From contig LNGK01000008.1 of NCBI GenBank assembly GCA_001510575.1, positions 2,148,077 through 2,212,076 on the forward strand: 64,000 nt of DNA. The letters are read 5' to 3'. Below the pieces are notes generated by a model. That model had not been told where the DNA came from. It worked only from the letters and a program-made list of their open reading frames with translations, and ran no database searches. Numbering within the stretch: the first letter of the stretch is position 1; each line of letters opens with the position of its first letter. This document shows, one piece after another, positions 11,230-22,800 of this stretch. A program made the position numbers and the translations under genes. This DNA comes from Knoxdaviesia capensis (taxonomy: Eukaryota; Ascomycota; Sordariomycetes; Microascales; Gondwanamycetaceae).

Positions 11230-12150
11230 TAGAGACTTTTTCTTGCTCGTCGTCGGGGGAATAGGCGATGGTGAGGGAGAAAGGGACCGAAGGATGACGG
11301 GGAAGTCAATCGAATGAGAGAATCGTGGTGGCGAGATATGCGCTGTTCTGGAGATTGGGTGGTCATTTGTTAGCCAATGGTTAGTTACCCGCAAATTTCG
11401 GCCAGAAAAAGATGAAGAGAGGTTCAATAGACTGTGTTGCACCATTCACGCCATTTGACAGCGCACACAATCAGCCCATGCATCCCGAAGATATACATAC
11501 AAGATAGAAGTCGACGGACTCGTGGCAGGAGGGACTACCAGGGCAGAGCACAGGAAATTGAAACAGCTGGTCTGGTGGGATATGAGAACAGCGGTAAAAT
11601 ATGCAGAGGGTACAAAATAGTGACTTGGAAATGTTTCGGAGACAAAGGGGCTTTGTATTATAAAAGTGGACGGTGAGGCTGGGGAGAGAAAGGGCTGGAA
11701 AGATATAATAAAAAAGGATGCAGACGAGAGGATCTGTGCAGAGATTGAAATCAGGACATTGATGGCAGATTCTACAGATCCGTTTCAAGAACCAGAGAGA
11801 AAAAGAATGCTTGGGGGAAATGAGTTTGGAAGAAGAAGGAAAAACGAGACAAAACCCAGAGTCCAAGGAACTGATCAACCCTTTCGCCTGAACTTCTTGG
11901 AATCTGATTGTCAGGGGGCCTGTTTTCCAGCTTTGGGCACCCACTCCATTACAATAAAAAACGGAGCGTCAGGGCGCTTAGACGCGTCACGTGTGGTTGC
12001 ACGTGATGTCTGTTCATGCAAACACGCTGATCTGGTTGGCCAGAGAAGGCCGGGGCAGGATCCTGAAAGCGGCTAAGTCCACTGTGATGGATGGAAGAAG
12101 TGGCATGGTTTGAGATGGGGAGACACGGTAAGGCGAGAGGTGCATGAATT

Positions 12151-12181
<31 letters not shown>

Positions 12182-12347
12182 TAGCTGTTGAGGTGTGTGG
12201 GGTTTCTGGTTGGTTTTCGGTGGAACATGTCACATATTCACGCCAGCCGGCGGTCACTGAAGAATGAGCTCCAGAGAATGACCCCAGAATACGGGGAACG
12301 CCCTGTCTGTGTATGCTCCTATGGATAATGCCATAAACACAAATCTA
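11230..12347. other. Intergenic region between WHI2 and the G-patch gene
   Basis: Both flanking genes are on the minus strand, so this holds the WHI2 promoter and leader and the 3' UTR of the G-patch gene. An ATG at 11365-11363 opens a 45-codon minus-strand frame (start MTTQSPEQRISRHHDSL) that stops at TAG 11231-11229, directly in frame with the WHI2 open frame. It could be an upstream ORF or part of an unresolved first exon. No other gene is seen. Confidence 0.5.
12150..12184. repeat. AT microsatellite in 3' region of the G-patch gene
   Basis: An interrupted (AT)n tract of about 35 bp lies about 165-200 nt downstream of the G-patch gene stop codon, probably in its 3' UTR or just beyond. It is simple-sequence DNA, with no element-like flanks. 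Confidence 0.9.
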
Positions 12348-14593
12348 CTACTCTATATCACTGTCATCCCCAAAGATCGACGCGAAGACCTCATCGCCAG
12401 GCCGTTTGAGCTCAGCAGGCGGCTGTGCTGTCGCAGCCACTACGGCGGCCGGGGTCTCGGCCTGGCCATTCCCGGTGTCCCCCACAAGCAGTGATGACGG
12501 TTGCGACGGCGCCGCGAGAATCCGCAACTCCCGTAGCTCGCGTGCCTCCATCTCGTCGTATTGCGCCGGCCCCGTCTTCTTAGTGCTGTTGTCTTCTGTC
12601 GTAGCATGCGCCGGGGGCTTGACGTTGAACCGCTTGCACAGCAGCCTAGTCGGGTAGAAGTCCTCAATCGTCCGCGTCAGCGGGCCAAACATGCCTACCT
12701 TGGCGGCTTCCACGGCCGGGTCGGTTACCTTGGCCACGATAACCGCCTCGCTCGCAGCAAGGGCACCGACGTTTGAACCAGCATTGTTGCTGCTGGAAGT
12801 TGCCGCTGTCGAAGTAGTGAACCGGGATGCCATCAGCCCCGTCATGGGCTTGAATATTCGCGCGCAGTTGTAGAATTCTTGAAGCTCCGCCGTGACGTTG
12901 TCCATCTTCCAGCCTGCCATCTCTGTCGCGGGGCTCCACTGTGAGATATCGGCCTGGGCTTGCAGGTACTGGATATACCGTTCTCTCTTGAGATTGTCAT
13001 CCCGGTACGGGCCCATGCCAGTTTTCCCTCGCGCCAGAGCAGCCAGGGCGGTGTCTTTATCCAGCTTGGGATAGCTGCAAAAAACCTCTTGCATAGATAG
13101 TTTCGGTTGTCCTGGCGGAGCCTCGTCGCCGGCGGCGGGAAGATCTTGCTTTCCAGTTGCCTGCACAATGCGCTGCCGAGCTGACTCGGACAGGAAATCA
13201 AACACTGACTTGCCTGGAAGCTGTGTTTCTCCCAAGGCTTCTCCGCGAGACCGAGGGTTCAGCTGGGAATTCTTCGCTGCGTCGGCAGCCGACACGTATG
13301 AGCTGTTCGACGGGGCAGCCGGCTTCGCCATTCTGGATGGCACCCAGCCAGGAGGGACCTCGGGTGGCGCATGGGCTGGATTGATATCTTGACTGGAATC
13401 TCCATTCTTGTTGGCAACAAACCCGGGCATGGCAACGCCGGTAGCGCCAGGTGCTCCAGTCTTCCCGCGGCCAGCTTTGGACGAAGCCGCGCCGATGCCT
13501 CTGGTTGGTAGCGAAGGCCGCCTCACCACGCTTGTACTGACCGAGCCTTTCTTTAGCTTTGAAGAGCCCGATATAACCTTGTTGTAGGATATTTTCGGCC
13601 CCAGCTCATGCCCATCGCCTTCATCAGAGTCAGAGTCATTTAGGACCCCGACGCCGATTCCGCCAGCTCGGTTCCGGCTCTTGGATCCGCCTAACCCAAG
13701 CTGCCGGGGGAGGGACTTTGGCCTTAGGTCGTCGTCGGATTCATCTCCATTGTCCATCATGGACGCTACACGTGACCGTCGGACCGACACGGGCTTTTTC
13801 TTCGGGGCCGCTGGTTCCCCATATCCAACTCCGGCTCGGCTGGTCTGCGGCGCAGGGAGAAACACGGCAATGTCGTCGGGGGCAAACAAAAAGGTCTCGT
13901 TGGCCACCGGAGGAATTGATGAACCTTGGTCAAGCCGAGGCGCGCGCCTGACCTTGGGGCCGATTCCTTGGCCGGATTTCCAGCCCATTTTGTTCAGCAG
14001 CTGGAAACCCATGGTCTCTCCCTTCGGCCGCAACAGCTCCGTCAGGAGACTCCGGCTACCGGTGCCTTCGAGTCGAGATGTCGATCCAATACCGGCAAAG
14101 GCATCCGAGGTCTCGAGATGAGTAGCAGCAGCGACATCTGCCAGGTCTTCGTCATCCATGAAGTCTTCGCGCCGTTGTTGGGGTTTCTTGTCGTCCGGCT
14201 GTCGCCGGATCGCCCGGCTAGACACAAACGACGATGGCGTGAAGCCCTCTTTCGAGCCTACGGTATTAAAGTACCTGGAAAGAGGGGTGGAAAGCAAAAG
14301 AAAGTAGAAACGGTTACGTCAGACATGCCTGATACCTACGCGATGAACTCTGTCTAGAGGGGATTGAAAAGAGGTTGTGTGGCCCACCCTGCACTCCAGC
14401 CTCCAGTGAAGGCTCCATGAAATCGCCGCCGGCCCTTCTCGTCCCGGGCCTCCTGCATGTGCAGCGGCACAAAGCTCCCGTCGTCGCGCGTGTGTCCATC
14501 TTGTGGAGGAAGAGCGGTACCGAAGAGGACGAACGAGGGCGCCAGGCTGTCGAGATCGGATTCATATGCGGCACGCGATCGTTTTGCCGACAT
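12348..14593 (-). CDS. GPATCH1/TGH-type G-patch domain protein (pre-mRNA splicing)
   Basis: Two exons, 14388-14593 and 12348-14274, with a 113-nt phase-2 intron, encode 710 aa. The N-terminus (MSAKRSRAAYESDLDSLAPS, then ...GRRRFHGAFTGGWSAG|YFNTVGSKEGFTPSSF) matches the conserved N-terminal block of GPATCH1/TOUGH proteins; the G-W-SAG-YFNTVGSKEG match holds only if the intron is removed. The G-patch lies near residues 157-180 (MGFQLLNKMGWKSGQGIG). C-terminal segments MTGLMASRF and LLCKRFNVKPP are also typical of this family. Family members associate with the spliceosome, and G-patches usually activate DEAH helicases such as PRP2 or PRP43. The long Ser/Gly-rich middle is poorly conserved. No internal intron is needed in the 1.9-kb second exon. 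Confidence 0.92.
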
Positions 14594-15041
14594 CTGAGTC
14601 TGTTGCGAGACTTGGGGGGTTGTTGTTCTGAGAGGTTATGTCGTGTTATCTCGATTCAACTGTCGAGAAAATTGAGAGGAGGGAATAATTTCATGACTTC
14701 ACTTTTTTGAGCAAACAAGGCGTACAAATCCAGTTGGCTCGTCGGCCGATTTCCCACCAAGCCGTCAGGTGGGTTGTCACGTGACTGGAATACTTGTACC
14801 TCGTCATCTTGCGTTGATGGGAAACGCCCACTTGGAGCTTTATTCCGCATACTACAATTACAATACGACGACTTCGAATGTGCATGTTCTAATTATTATC
14901 GATGGTTTAACCCAACATGAACCCAAACGCCTGCCGGATAAAAGTTCAGAAGAAATTTCATCAATCGTCATCACATGACCCCCTGCCTTGAAACAAACCC
15001 AAATCTCAGGTTAGTTCACAAACGAAGCGTGAAGGTCCCAA
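14594..15041. other. Intergenic region between the G-patch gene and the aquaporin gene
   Basis: This is the promoter of the minus-strand G-patch gene and the 3' end of the aquaporin gene. It contains an A/T-rich patch near 14850-14900 and a CACGTGAC motif at about 14778. No ORF or RNA gene is visible. Confidence 0.5.
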
Positions 15042-16470
15042 CTAGGCCTTCGACGGCTCTTGGATCTCTGGGGCCGGTTCGGATTGTTCCTCAGGCGGTG
15101 CGTGGTGAGGTGGAACAATATTGTACGTGAGCGAGATCAATGCAGATGCCGCAATGGCCGCAACCCACCAGATCCATTGGCCTAGAGACATCACCCCATT
15201 CGATTCTGTCAGTATCATGACACCGAGGTGCACTCTCAATTGGGGTCGGATGCGGTTCGAGGACTTACCAGACATGTCTCGGCGAACAATTGAATAGGCG
15301 AAGCATCTGGCAGGATTCATCTGGGCTCCAGCATAACCAGGTGCAATATTGCTCGACGAGAAGGCAACAAGTCCCAAACTTCCACCAACCAGCAGCGGAC
15401 CGAAGCGAGGACCGAAGAATTTGGCTTGTCGAGGGTCCAGGCCGACACCGTATGCAAGAAACAGAAGACAGAAACACCCGCAAAACTCGTTCAGGAAGAT
15501 CTGGCCCAATGACATGGTATTCGTGTCGAACCAGCATCCTCCGCCATGGTATCTGCAGGAAAGATATCATACCGTCAGTTAACCACACACTCGCTTCTTT
15601 ACTCGGAGGTAGTGACGAGACCACTCACTGCAATGATCGTTCCTCTCCCCAGATCTTCATCAGCATCCCGGCAGCGAGACCGGAGGCGAGGAAATGGCCG
15701 GCCAAGTAGAAAGACCCTATATTACGTTGAGTTGTTAAAACAGTTGGTGACCAGGATGCAGTATGGTACCAGGAGAATCCATACCGCGAGACAACGGGCA
15801 CAGGCCGGACATCATAGCCGAAATCGTGATCATAGGGTTGAGGTGTCCACCTGTTGGGACGGCCGAAGCATATATGGTCAGCGCCACGAGTGCGCCGTTT
15901 GCTATTCCGATATAAGAGCCAATCACGGGGGTGCCATAGTTGAGGAGCGTGGCAGTGATCTGGCCCGAAAGGAAGACGGTTACGAAGCACCCGCACATCT
16001 CTATCATCTAGAGAGAAACCGAAATAGGTTGTGTGTGTTAGTTACCGGACCCAGGAGACCACCCTGGGTTAGGTGCAACAGCAATTCTCGAAAGTTTAAC
16101 ATACCGCAGACCTCAAGATAGCCGGGTCAAGCCACCGTCCGATAAAGTAAGCGCGATCTTTGAACCAAGCTCTCTCCGTGATCTGTTTCGGTCTCGCCGC
16201 CGCGGCGAACGAGCCGGCAAACTGGGCAGCCTGGAGAGTCTTCCCGGGTGTGCGGCAAGTCAGTAAACAGTTGACAATACCAGGCGATGCAGAATCAGTC
16301 ATCAAGGGTTGGTGGTGGTGATTGTGGTGAAGAGGAGGGTGAGAGCGGTGGTGGCGGCGCACCTCATGATCATCATCATGATCATGGTTAACATGATGGT
16401 CGGCCTCCATGTGTGCGGTTGGGCTGCCTGGCCTGGCTTCTCTATGAGGCGGCATTGGGGGGTGGTTCAT
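15042..16470 (-). CDS. Aquaporin-family (MIP) channel with His-rich N-terminus and NPM first motif
   Basis: Five exons (16105-16470, 15785-16007, 15629-15716, 15269-15552, 15042-15181) encode 366 aa; all four introns have GT...AG ends and keep frame. Residues 1-56 form an acidic, His-rich cytoplasmic tail (for example EADHHVNHDHDDDHEV and HHNHHHQP) with about 16 histidines. The channel core shows membrane segments such as MIEMCGCFVTVFLSGQITA, loop B with GGHLNPMITIS, loop E with YAGAQMNPARCFAY and a last helix GQWIWWVAAIAASALISL. The tail is Pro/Glu-rich (PPHHAPPEEQSEP). MIP proteins conduct water, glycerol or other small neutral solutes. The first motif is NPM instead of NPA, so selectivity should not be assumed. 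Loop E is a canonical NPAR. The start is the first in-frame ATG; internal Met21 or Met57 are alternatives that would lose the His-rich part. Confidence 0.92.
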
Positions 16471-17425
16471 GTGAACCTAGAGAAAGAGACAAGGGCGATG
16501 CAGCTTCAGGATCGGTTGAGGAGCTCTTTCAAGAACCGGGAAATCGAAAAAGGGTCGTCGGGAGTTTTTATACACAGTAGTTTGTATCGTCAGGTTGGGG
16601 TGGTCCCTTCTCATAAGCTAAAAAAGAAGGTAAAAAAGCCAAGCGCTGTCCGTTCCAGCTAAATTCTAAGCTGCAGAATATGGGGTTGGGCGGGATAATA
16701 TACGTGGGACAGGTCGACCAGCTTGTTTTTGCATGATCTCGATTCTGGAGTCGGAACTTGGGCCGCCTCAAAATGCGGAAAACATGCTATAGCAGGGTTT
16801 CGCCAGCCAGCAAGTCGGGCGCACCGGGGAAACAAGAGGCTCTGAAGGATTCCAGAGCTCGTGAAAAGCTCCTTTTTTTCTTGGAAATCCAGCAAATCCG
16901 TGGTTCTGTAGATACATTACGTCGAACAGGATTCGGGCCAAGCAAGCTGTTTAGTCCAGAAGAAAGATATCGAGGGCAACAGGACGAGTTCTGTCGGTGG
17001 TGAATGACCGGACATAACAATCCGGAAACCATTGTTCTTTGATTTTCCCATCGCGAGTGCCCTGGCTGGTTGAGTTGTCACGTAGGGGTTTGACCATGTA
17101 TGTAAGTACTGTACGTGAGGATTTCAAACGATTAATAACCCATCTCCGCGATGTGGGATAGCGACGGGAACCCATGATGCAATCAGCCGTGCGCGGAGGT
17201 GTTTTCTTGGGTAGTCAGCAAAAAATTACACGTCGATCCCACCACGGAGTCTGGAATAGACGGTGTACCCTTACATGAATGGTGCTGAGACCCTTGATTA
17301 TACCGAGTGCCATCTATATCTGGGACATGCAGCAACGGTAGCGGTTTGCCACCCAAATTGGCAGCAAGGATTCACAGTCACGGCACATCACATCTGCATA
17401 TACCCAGAATGAAGAACGATGATTA

Positions 17426-17440
17426 TTAGGGTTAGGGTTG
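17426..17440 (+). repeat. Two TTAGGG telomere-like units
   Basis: TTAGGG occurs twice in tandem followed by TTG. Telomere-like boxes inside chromosomes can be binding sites for Tbf1/TRF-like Myb proteins in fungi; two units could also be chance. Confidence 0.6.
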
Positions 17441-18670
17441 TATATCCGTGCCTGTTAACTTTAACAAACACTTGCTATCAAAGTCGGCCAACATGATGAC
17501 ATGGCTTTGCGTGACGAATAAGCCTGCCCAGATTTCCCGTCGCACAAAAAGGCACCAGTGCGATTGGACTCTCACTAGGCAACGAATCGACAAAACGCGG
17601 CGTCCAGTTCGGAAATGTTGCTGCACATCATGCCTGAACAGAGCCAGTGAAGCAAGACAAACGGCCGCAGGACGGAGGCAGTGGAACAAACACTTCCACT
17701 GGACCTGACCCTTCGTTTTTCCATGTTTCCTTCTTTTCTGTCGTTCCTTTTGCCGTCATGCACCGTCAACGGTTAGTCGGACTAGTGAAGTAAAAGCTGT
17801 ATCCAGTAACAGCTGCGAATCTCTGGATTTGCGCACAGCTGGTCAAGCAATGCGATCTACGCCCCATACGGACAGAGCTGCGATTCTGGGGGAAAGGAGT
17901 CCGGGTATTTGTCGCGCTGAAGCACTCTGGCGGCCCCGTTTCCAAACGCGGTGGCGCATCGTGAACATGGAGCGAGAGAGAGGCACCAAAAGATCTGCAC
18001 GAAACTGCTAACCTATTTTCGGCACTAGGGGACCAGATACTGGCCCATGCCGTTTGTGAGGACAGGACAGGGAACAGGAAAACACGAAGCACAAAAAAAA
18101 TAGAAAGTACTCGTATTCTTCGAACAGATCAACATCATCATCCATCGTGTTCCTCCTTCCCGTACCTCCTTATCTCCTGGGGTTCAAGAACATCGTTTGC
18201 TTCCAAAACGAGACATTACCGGCCGAACAAGCTTTTCAACACATAGCAATCGGTCTCTGGATGACGGGTTGGCGCATGGTTGGCAGCCTTAGGCTTAAGT
18301 TGCTCAGTTCCCTTTTTGTAGTAGACGAGTCAAACGTTTCAAACATGTGCTCTTGTGGACTGCGTATATATATGTATCATTCCTTCATCTAGACCCCAAG
18401 CCAATGGTCGTGTGCCCATGATCCTGTGGACTTCGTGAAGTTGACGAGTCCTACATATAAGTCCATCTATAATGTATGTATGAATGAACAGAATGTACAC
18501 TCGTCGTACTTAGAGGATCAACCGCATCACCATGTATTCATATACTGTCGGTCTGGCTCTTTGAAGAATCGCCGCCGTACTTCTCCATATTACGCATCCA
18601 GATATAACGGCTCCGGCTTAGGCGTGCATGGCTCCCTTCAGTGGGTGGAGCCCCTAAGAAGTTATAGGCG

Positions 18671-18693
18671 GTCGCCCGAGGGCCCTGGGCGAC
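18671..18693. repeat. GC-rich hairpin-forming inverted repeat
   Basis: Perfect 7-bp arms GTCGCCC and GGGCGAC enclose 9 nt that contain the self-complementary AGGGCCCT. It lies about 1.1 kb upstream of KIN1. Function unknown. Confidence 0.6.
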
Positions 18694-18900
18694 TTAATAC
18701 TGTGAGGATACCTTTGGCCAGCAATTTGAAGCTGCATGAACCCGCCCGAATGGTACTCGAGGCCAAGTTCCTGCACAGTCCAGCCCACAGTACGAGATTA
18801 CCCGATGCCAGTTACCGCCAACGCCTACGAATCCGAAATAGTCCCTGACGACTGCATCTAATTGAAGCTTCCAGCTGTCAGCAATGAAGCCCAGATGCCA

Positions 18901-19831
18901 GAGACGTAAGAAAATCACAGACAAGTCTCTCGTCCCCTCACATACTCTTTTCCTCTCTCCATCATCTCATGCCACACAGTCTTTTTTTCCCCTTCTCTCC
19001 TTGCATCACTTTCATCCATCATCCCATCTTGTATTGTCTGTATTGCTTTTTTTCCACTCTTGTTTCTATTTTTCTTTTTTCGCCTCCTGAATCATCTGGC
19101 TTAACCTCTTGTTCGTTAGACTTTCTTCTGTGTTTCTTCCTCTCACCACATCGCTTTTCGTATATATTCTTTGCCCCCCCAAGAATTGGCGACCTTCCTC
19201 CCTATTCTCTCTCGTCTTGCTCTATCACAGCAGTGCAACCATAGACTGGCTGTTCCTGATCTTCTATACCAGCTATACCAGCCAATCTGCTCCAGAAGAC
19301 CCCCAAAAATTGGTTCCAATTTCCATGTTCCACGCACGAGCCATCACTAATCCTACCCCCGAAAATCCCACCTGAATCCGGCTCTCTCCCAGATTCTGGG
19401 TTCCTCTCCTTTCTACTCATTCTTTATCCATTGAAACAAATAACTATTTTTTTCTGGGCTTGTCACACCCCTCTTTCATTGAATCTCCCAAACCATCTTT
19501 TCTCTCCTGGCTTTGGGCCTCTCTCTTCCCTTGACTTGTATTGAAGTTGTCTTTTATCAGGAGCTTCTGTATTCCTGTCTGGAACATCTTATATCATCCA
19601 TTAAACTTCTTCTTCTCTGTTCTTATTGCCCTTGACTCCTGTTGTCACGCTCCTTGTCACCAGTCAGCTTGGGTGGTGGCACAAGTGGTGACTGACTGAG
19701 TGGTTCTCCTTACCGTGACCGCTCACTTCTTGATTCAGTTTTATAGTCAACTGTCGGTCTCTTCCTCTCATTGAAACAGAATAAAAAAAACATCCATTCT
19801 TGCCACAATCACCTCTTCCATCGTCGCAACA
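18901..19831 (+). promoter_or_regulatory. Long pyrimidine-rich promoter/leader of KIN1
   Basis: The plus strand is C/T-rich almost continuously from about 18930 up to the KIN1 ATG. This is the usual look of strong or long 5' leaders in filamentous ascomycetes. Several short ATG frames lie inside, so if transcription starts near 18.95 kb the leader would carry upstream ORFs. The transcription start is not determinable from sequence. Confidence 0.45.
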
Positions 19832-22800
19832 ATGACGACTGCCATCAGCACCTCTTCAGCCCAAAACACTCCTGTGCGGGCTGGATCCATCCGCACTGTA
19901 CCTGTTCGATCTCGTTCCCATCACGTCCCAACCAGCTCCAGCGTTTCACAGCATCAATACGATGTCAGCCTTCTTCCGCGACAGCCATCGACTCCCTCCA
20001 AACACCCCCCACCTCCTTACGAGGCCGTTGACTCTCGCCAGTATCTCCACCGCGTAGACACTGCCGACGCCAACCACCGTGCCGCGAGCGAACAGTCTGA
20101 GCCGTCATCAAGGCATCTCCGCCGAACCGACTCGCGATCGGAACCCACTCCTGCTCCCCCCAACCGCACCGAAACGGCTGCCTCCAAGATGCCTGCCGCC
20201 GAACCGTCGACGAACAATAGCACCGCCGCTTCCTCCCAAGCCCATTATCCACACCGCCAATCGCGGACCCGGACCAGTGTTCCGGCCCAGTCCGGGAACT
20301 GGATTCTCGGCAAGACTATCGGTGCTGGTAGTATGGGCAAGGTCAAGCTTGCGAAGAAAGAAGGCACCAATGAACAGGTATGAAAACAACAACTTCAACA
20401 CAACTGCTAGTTATGAGTTTCTGGGAATGTCTTTCTTTCTTCCAGGTGGAGCTCCAAAGCGTGCTTCCCACTATGGAAGGAGCCGGCTCCGACTCGTCCA
20501 CAGAATTCTCTTATCTCCGCTTATTCGTCACTTTTACGAGCCGTCACTAACAAAACGCCCTTGATATCTGTAATAATAGGTGGCATGCAAAATTATTCCG
20601 CGAGTCTCAACCGAAGACGGCCACCAAAGTCGAGCTGAGCGAGAACGAGCCGATCAATCCAAGGAAATCCGAACTGCCCGAGAAGCTGCCATTGTAACCC
20701 TCCTAAACCACCCCCATATCTGCGGTCTTCGAGATGTGATCCGCACAAACTTCCACTGGTACATGCTCTTTGAGTTTGTCAACGGCGGCCAGATGCTCGA
20801 CTATATTATTTCCCACGGAAAGCTTAAGGAGAAGCAGGCCAGAAAGTTCAGCCGACAGATTGCCAGTGCTCTTGACTACTGCCATCGGAACAGCATCGTC
20901 CACCGCGACCTCAAGATCGAGAACATCCTTATCAGCAAAACCGGAGACATCAAAATCATTGATTTCGGCCTTAGCAACCTGTTCTCTCCGCGCAACCACT
21001 TGCGGACTTTCTGCGGCAGTCTGTACTTCGCCGCTCCCGAGCTGCTTCAGGCTCGCGCGTACGTGGGACCTGAGGTTGATGTGTGGAGCTTTGGCATCGT
21101 CCTCTATGTTTTGGTGTGCGGAAAGGTTCCGTTTGACGACCAGAGCATGCCTGCCCTTCATGCAAAGATCAAGAAGGGTGTCGTTGATTATCCTAGCTGG
21201 CTGTCTACTGGTATGTATCTATTTTGCACCGTGTTCTCATGTTTTGCCTCGTGCGCCGTATGGTCCGATTGCGGCTTTGCGTTCATGTCCATTGTTTGCC
21301 TGCCTCTAACCGGAACACTCGCGTTTTCTCTCTAGACTGCAAGCAACTCATGTCACGAATGCTCATGACCGATCCGAAGCAGCGAGCCACTCTGGCAGAG
21401 GTCCTCAGCCATCCGTGGATGACCAAGGGCTACCCCGGCCCACCCGAAAACTTCCTCCCCATTCGCGAACCTCTCAAGCTTCCTCTCGACCAAGACATCA
21501 TCAACGCAATGACTGGATTCAATTTTGGCTCCAGTGAAACGATCAAGAGCCAACTCGTTCGCACAATCGAATCCGAGGAGTACCAAAGAGCCGTCCGCAC
21601 CTACGAGCGTGAGAGAGAAAATCCTCCCCCATCGAAGGATGCCGAGAAGAAGCGTGGATTTGGCTTCGATTTCTACCGCCGGCGCAACTCGTCTAATAGC
21701 CGCGATAACCTGTCCAACCCGAGTTCAGATGCCCTGCAATTTGGCAGCGACCCATTCAACGCCTTCAGCCCGTTGATATCCGTTTACTATCTCGTCCGCG
21801 AAAAGAAGGAGCGTGATCATGCGGCTCTTAGTCGCAAACAGGCCCCGGAACTTACGCTTAATCTGGGTGGCCAGTCCGCCAGCCGCGAGAATCATGGCGA
21901 CACGGCTGTTCCTGAGATTGCAACTCCCCAGGAATCCCATACCCATTCGGGTAGAAACGCCGGAGTCGACGCTGGGGAGTCTACACCTAGTCGCACGCAT
22001 GCGCGGTCTCGAACTCAAGCCGACGACGAACTTGAGCAGGGCAAGAAGTCTGCTCTTTTGTCGCCAACGACCCCGCATTCCCCGGACACTCGCCAGGACA
22101 GTGGACACAGAAAGGAGAGCACAGCAGCTGGTATTCTACGACGGTTCAGCACCCGCAAGCGTCGGGAGCCCGAACGTTCCGAAAAGGACCGGTCTCACCC
22201 GCCTTCAGTGCATGTGCATTCTCCGGCCACAGACGTTCCCGCGCCACGGAAGAGCTTCAGCATTCGTCGCAGTCGACGGGATATGGATGATATGCCGTCC
22301 TCGAGTCGCCGCGCAGGAAGTAGCCAGCCTCAACACAGTGATCTTCTTAGCCCCCCGCCGTCGGCTGGAGGGGCAGTCAACTCTCGTGGCAAGGGACTGG
22401 GCCGATCTACCAGCGTTAATTCCGCTGATATGAGACGCCGCGTCGATGGCCGTTACGGCAAAGAGCCGCCATTGACTAGTGGCTCGGACCAGTCGGCTGG
22501 TAACGAGAACGGTGGTTCTTCCGACCAGAGAGCTCCACTGTCAGGCCGTTCTACGTCTGTCAGAGTCAAGTCTCTCAGCCACGCTCGACAGGAGAGCATC
22601 CAGCAGCGGCGGCAGCGCCGCGAGGAGGCGCGTGAAGCCAATGTTCCCGAGGAGGCGGTCGATGTGGGCGACAACAGTGGCTTGTCGACTGACCGCCTTG
22701 ATGACAGCGAGCTGGCCAAGCCGGTGTTCCTGAAGGGTTTGTTCAGTGTATCGACGACGTCACCCAAGTCCGTACCGGAGATCCGCAGCGACATCAAGAG

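Larger units (their letters stand above)
16471..18900. other. Divergent intergenic region, aquaporin side
   Basis: Between the divergent aquaporin (-) and KIN1 (+) genes. Only short frames without recognisable content are present. Visible details are a telomere-like TTAGGGTTAGGG (17426-17437) and a GC-rich inverted repeat GTCGCCC (18671-18677) / GGGCGAC (18687-18693). No tRNA, transposon terminus or conserved protein fragment was recognised. Confidence 0.5.

Noticed and set aside
16211..16260. Possible 50-nt intron in aquaporin exon 1 (GTATTG...CTCCAG)
   Set aside because: Removing 50 nt shifts the frame and loses the WFKDRAYF segment that leads into the first membrane helix; the unspliced frame stays open and in phase.
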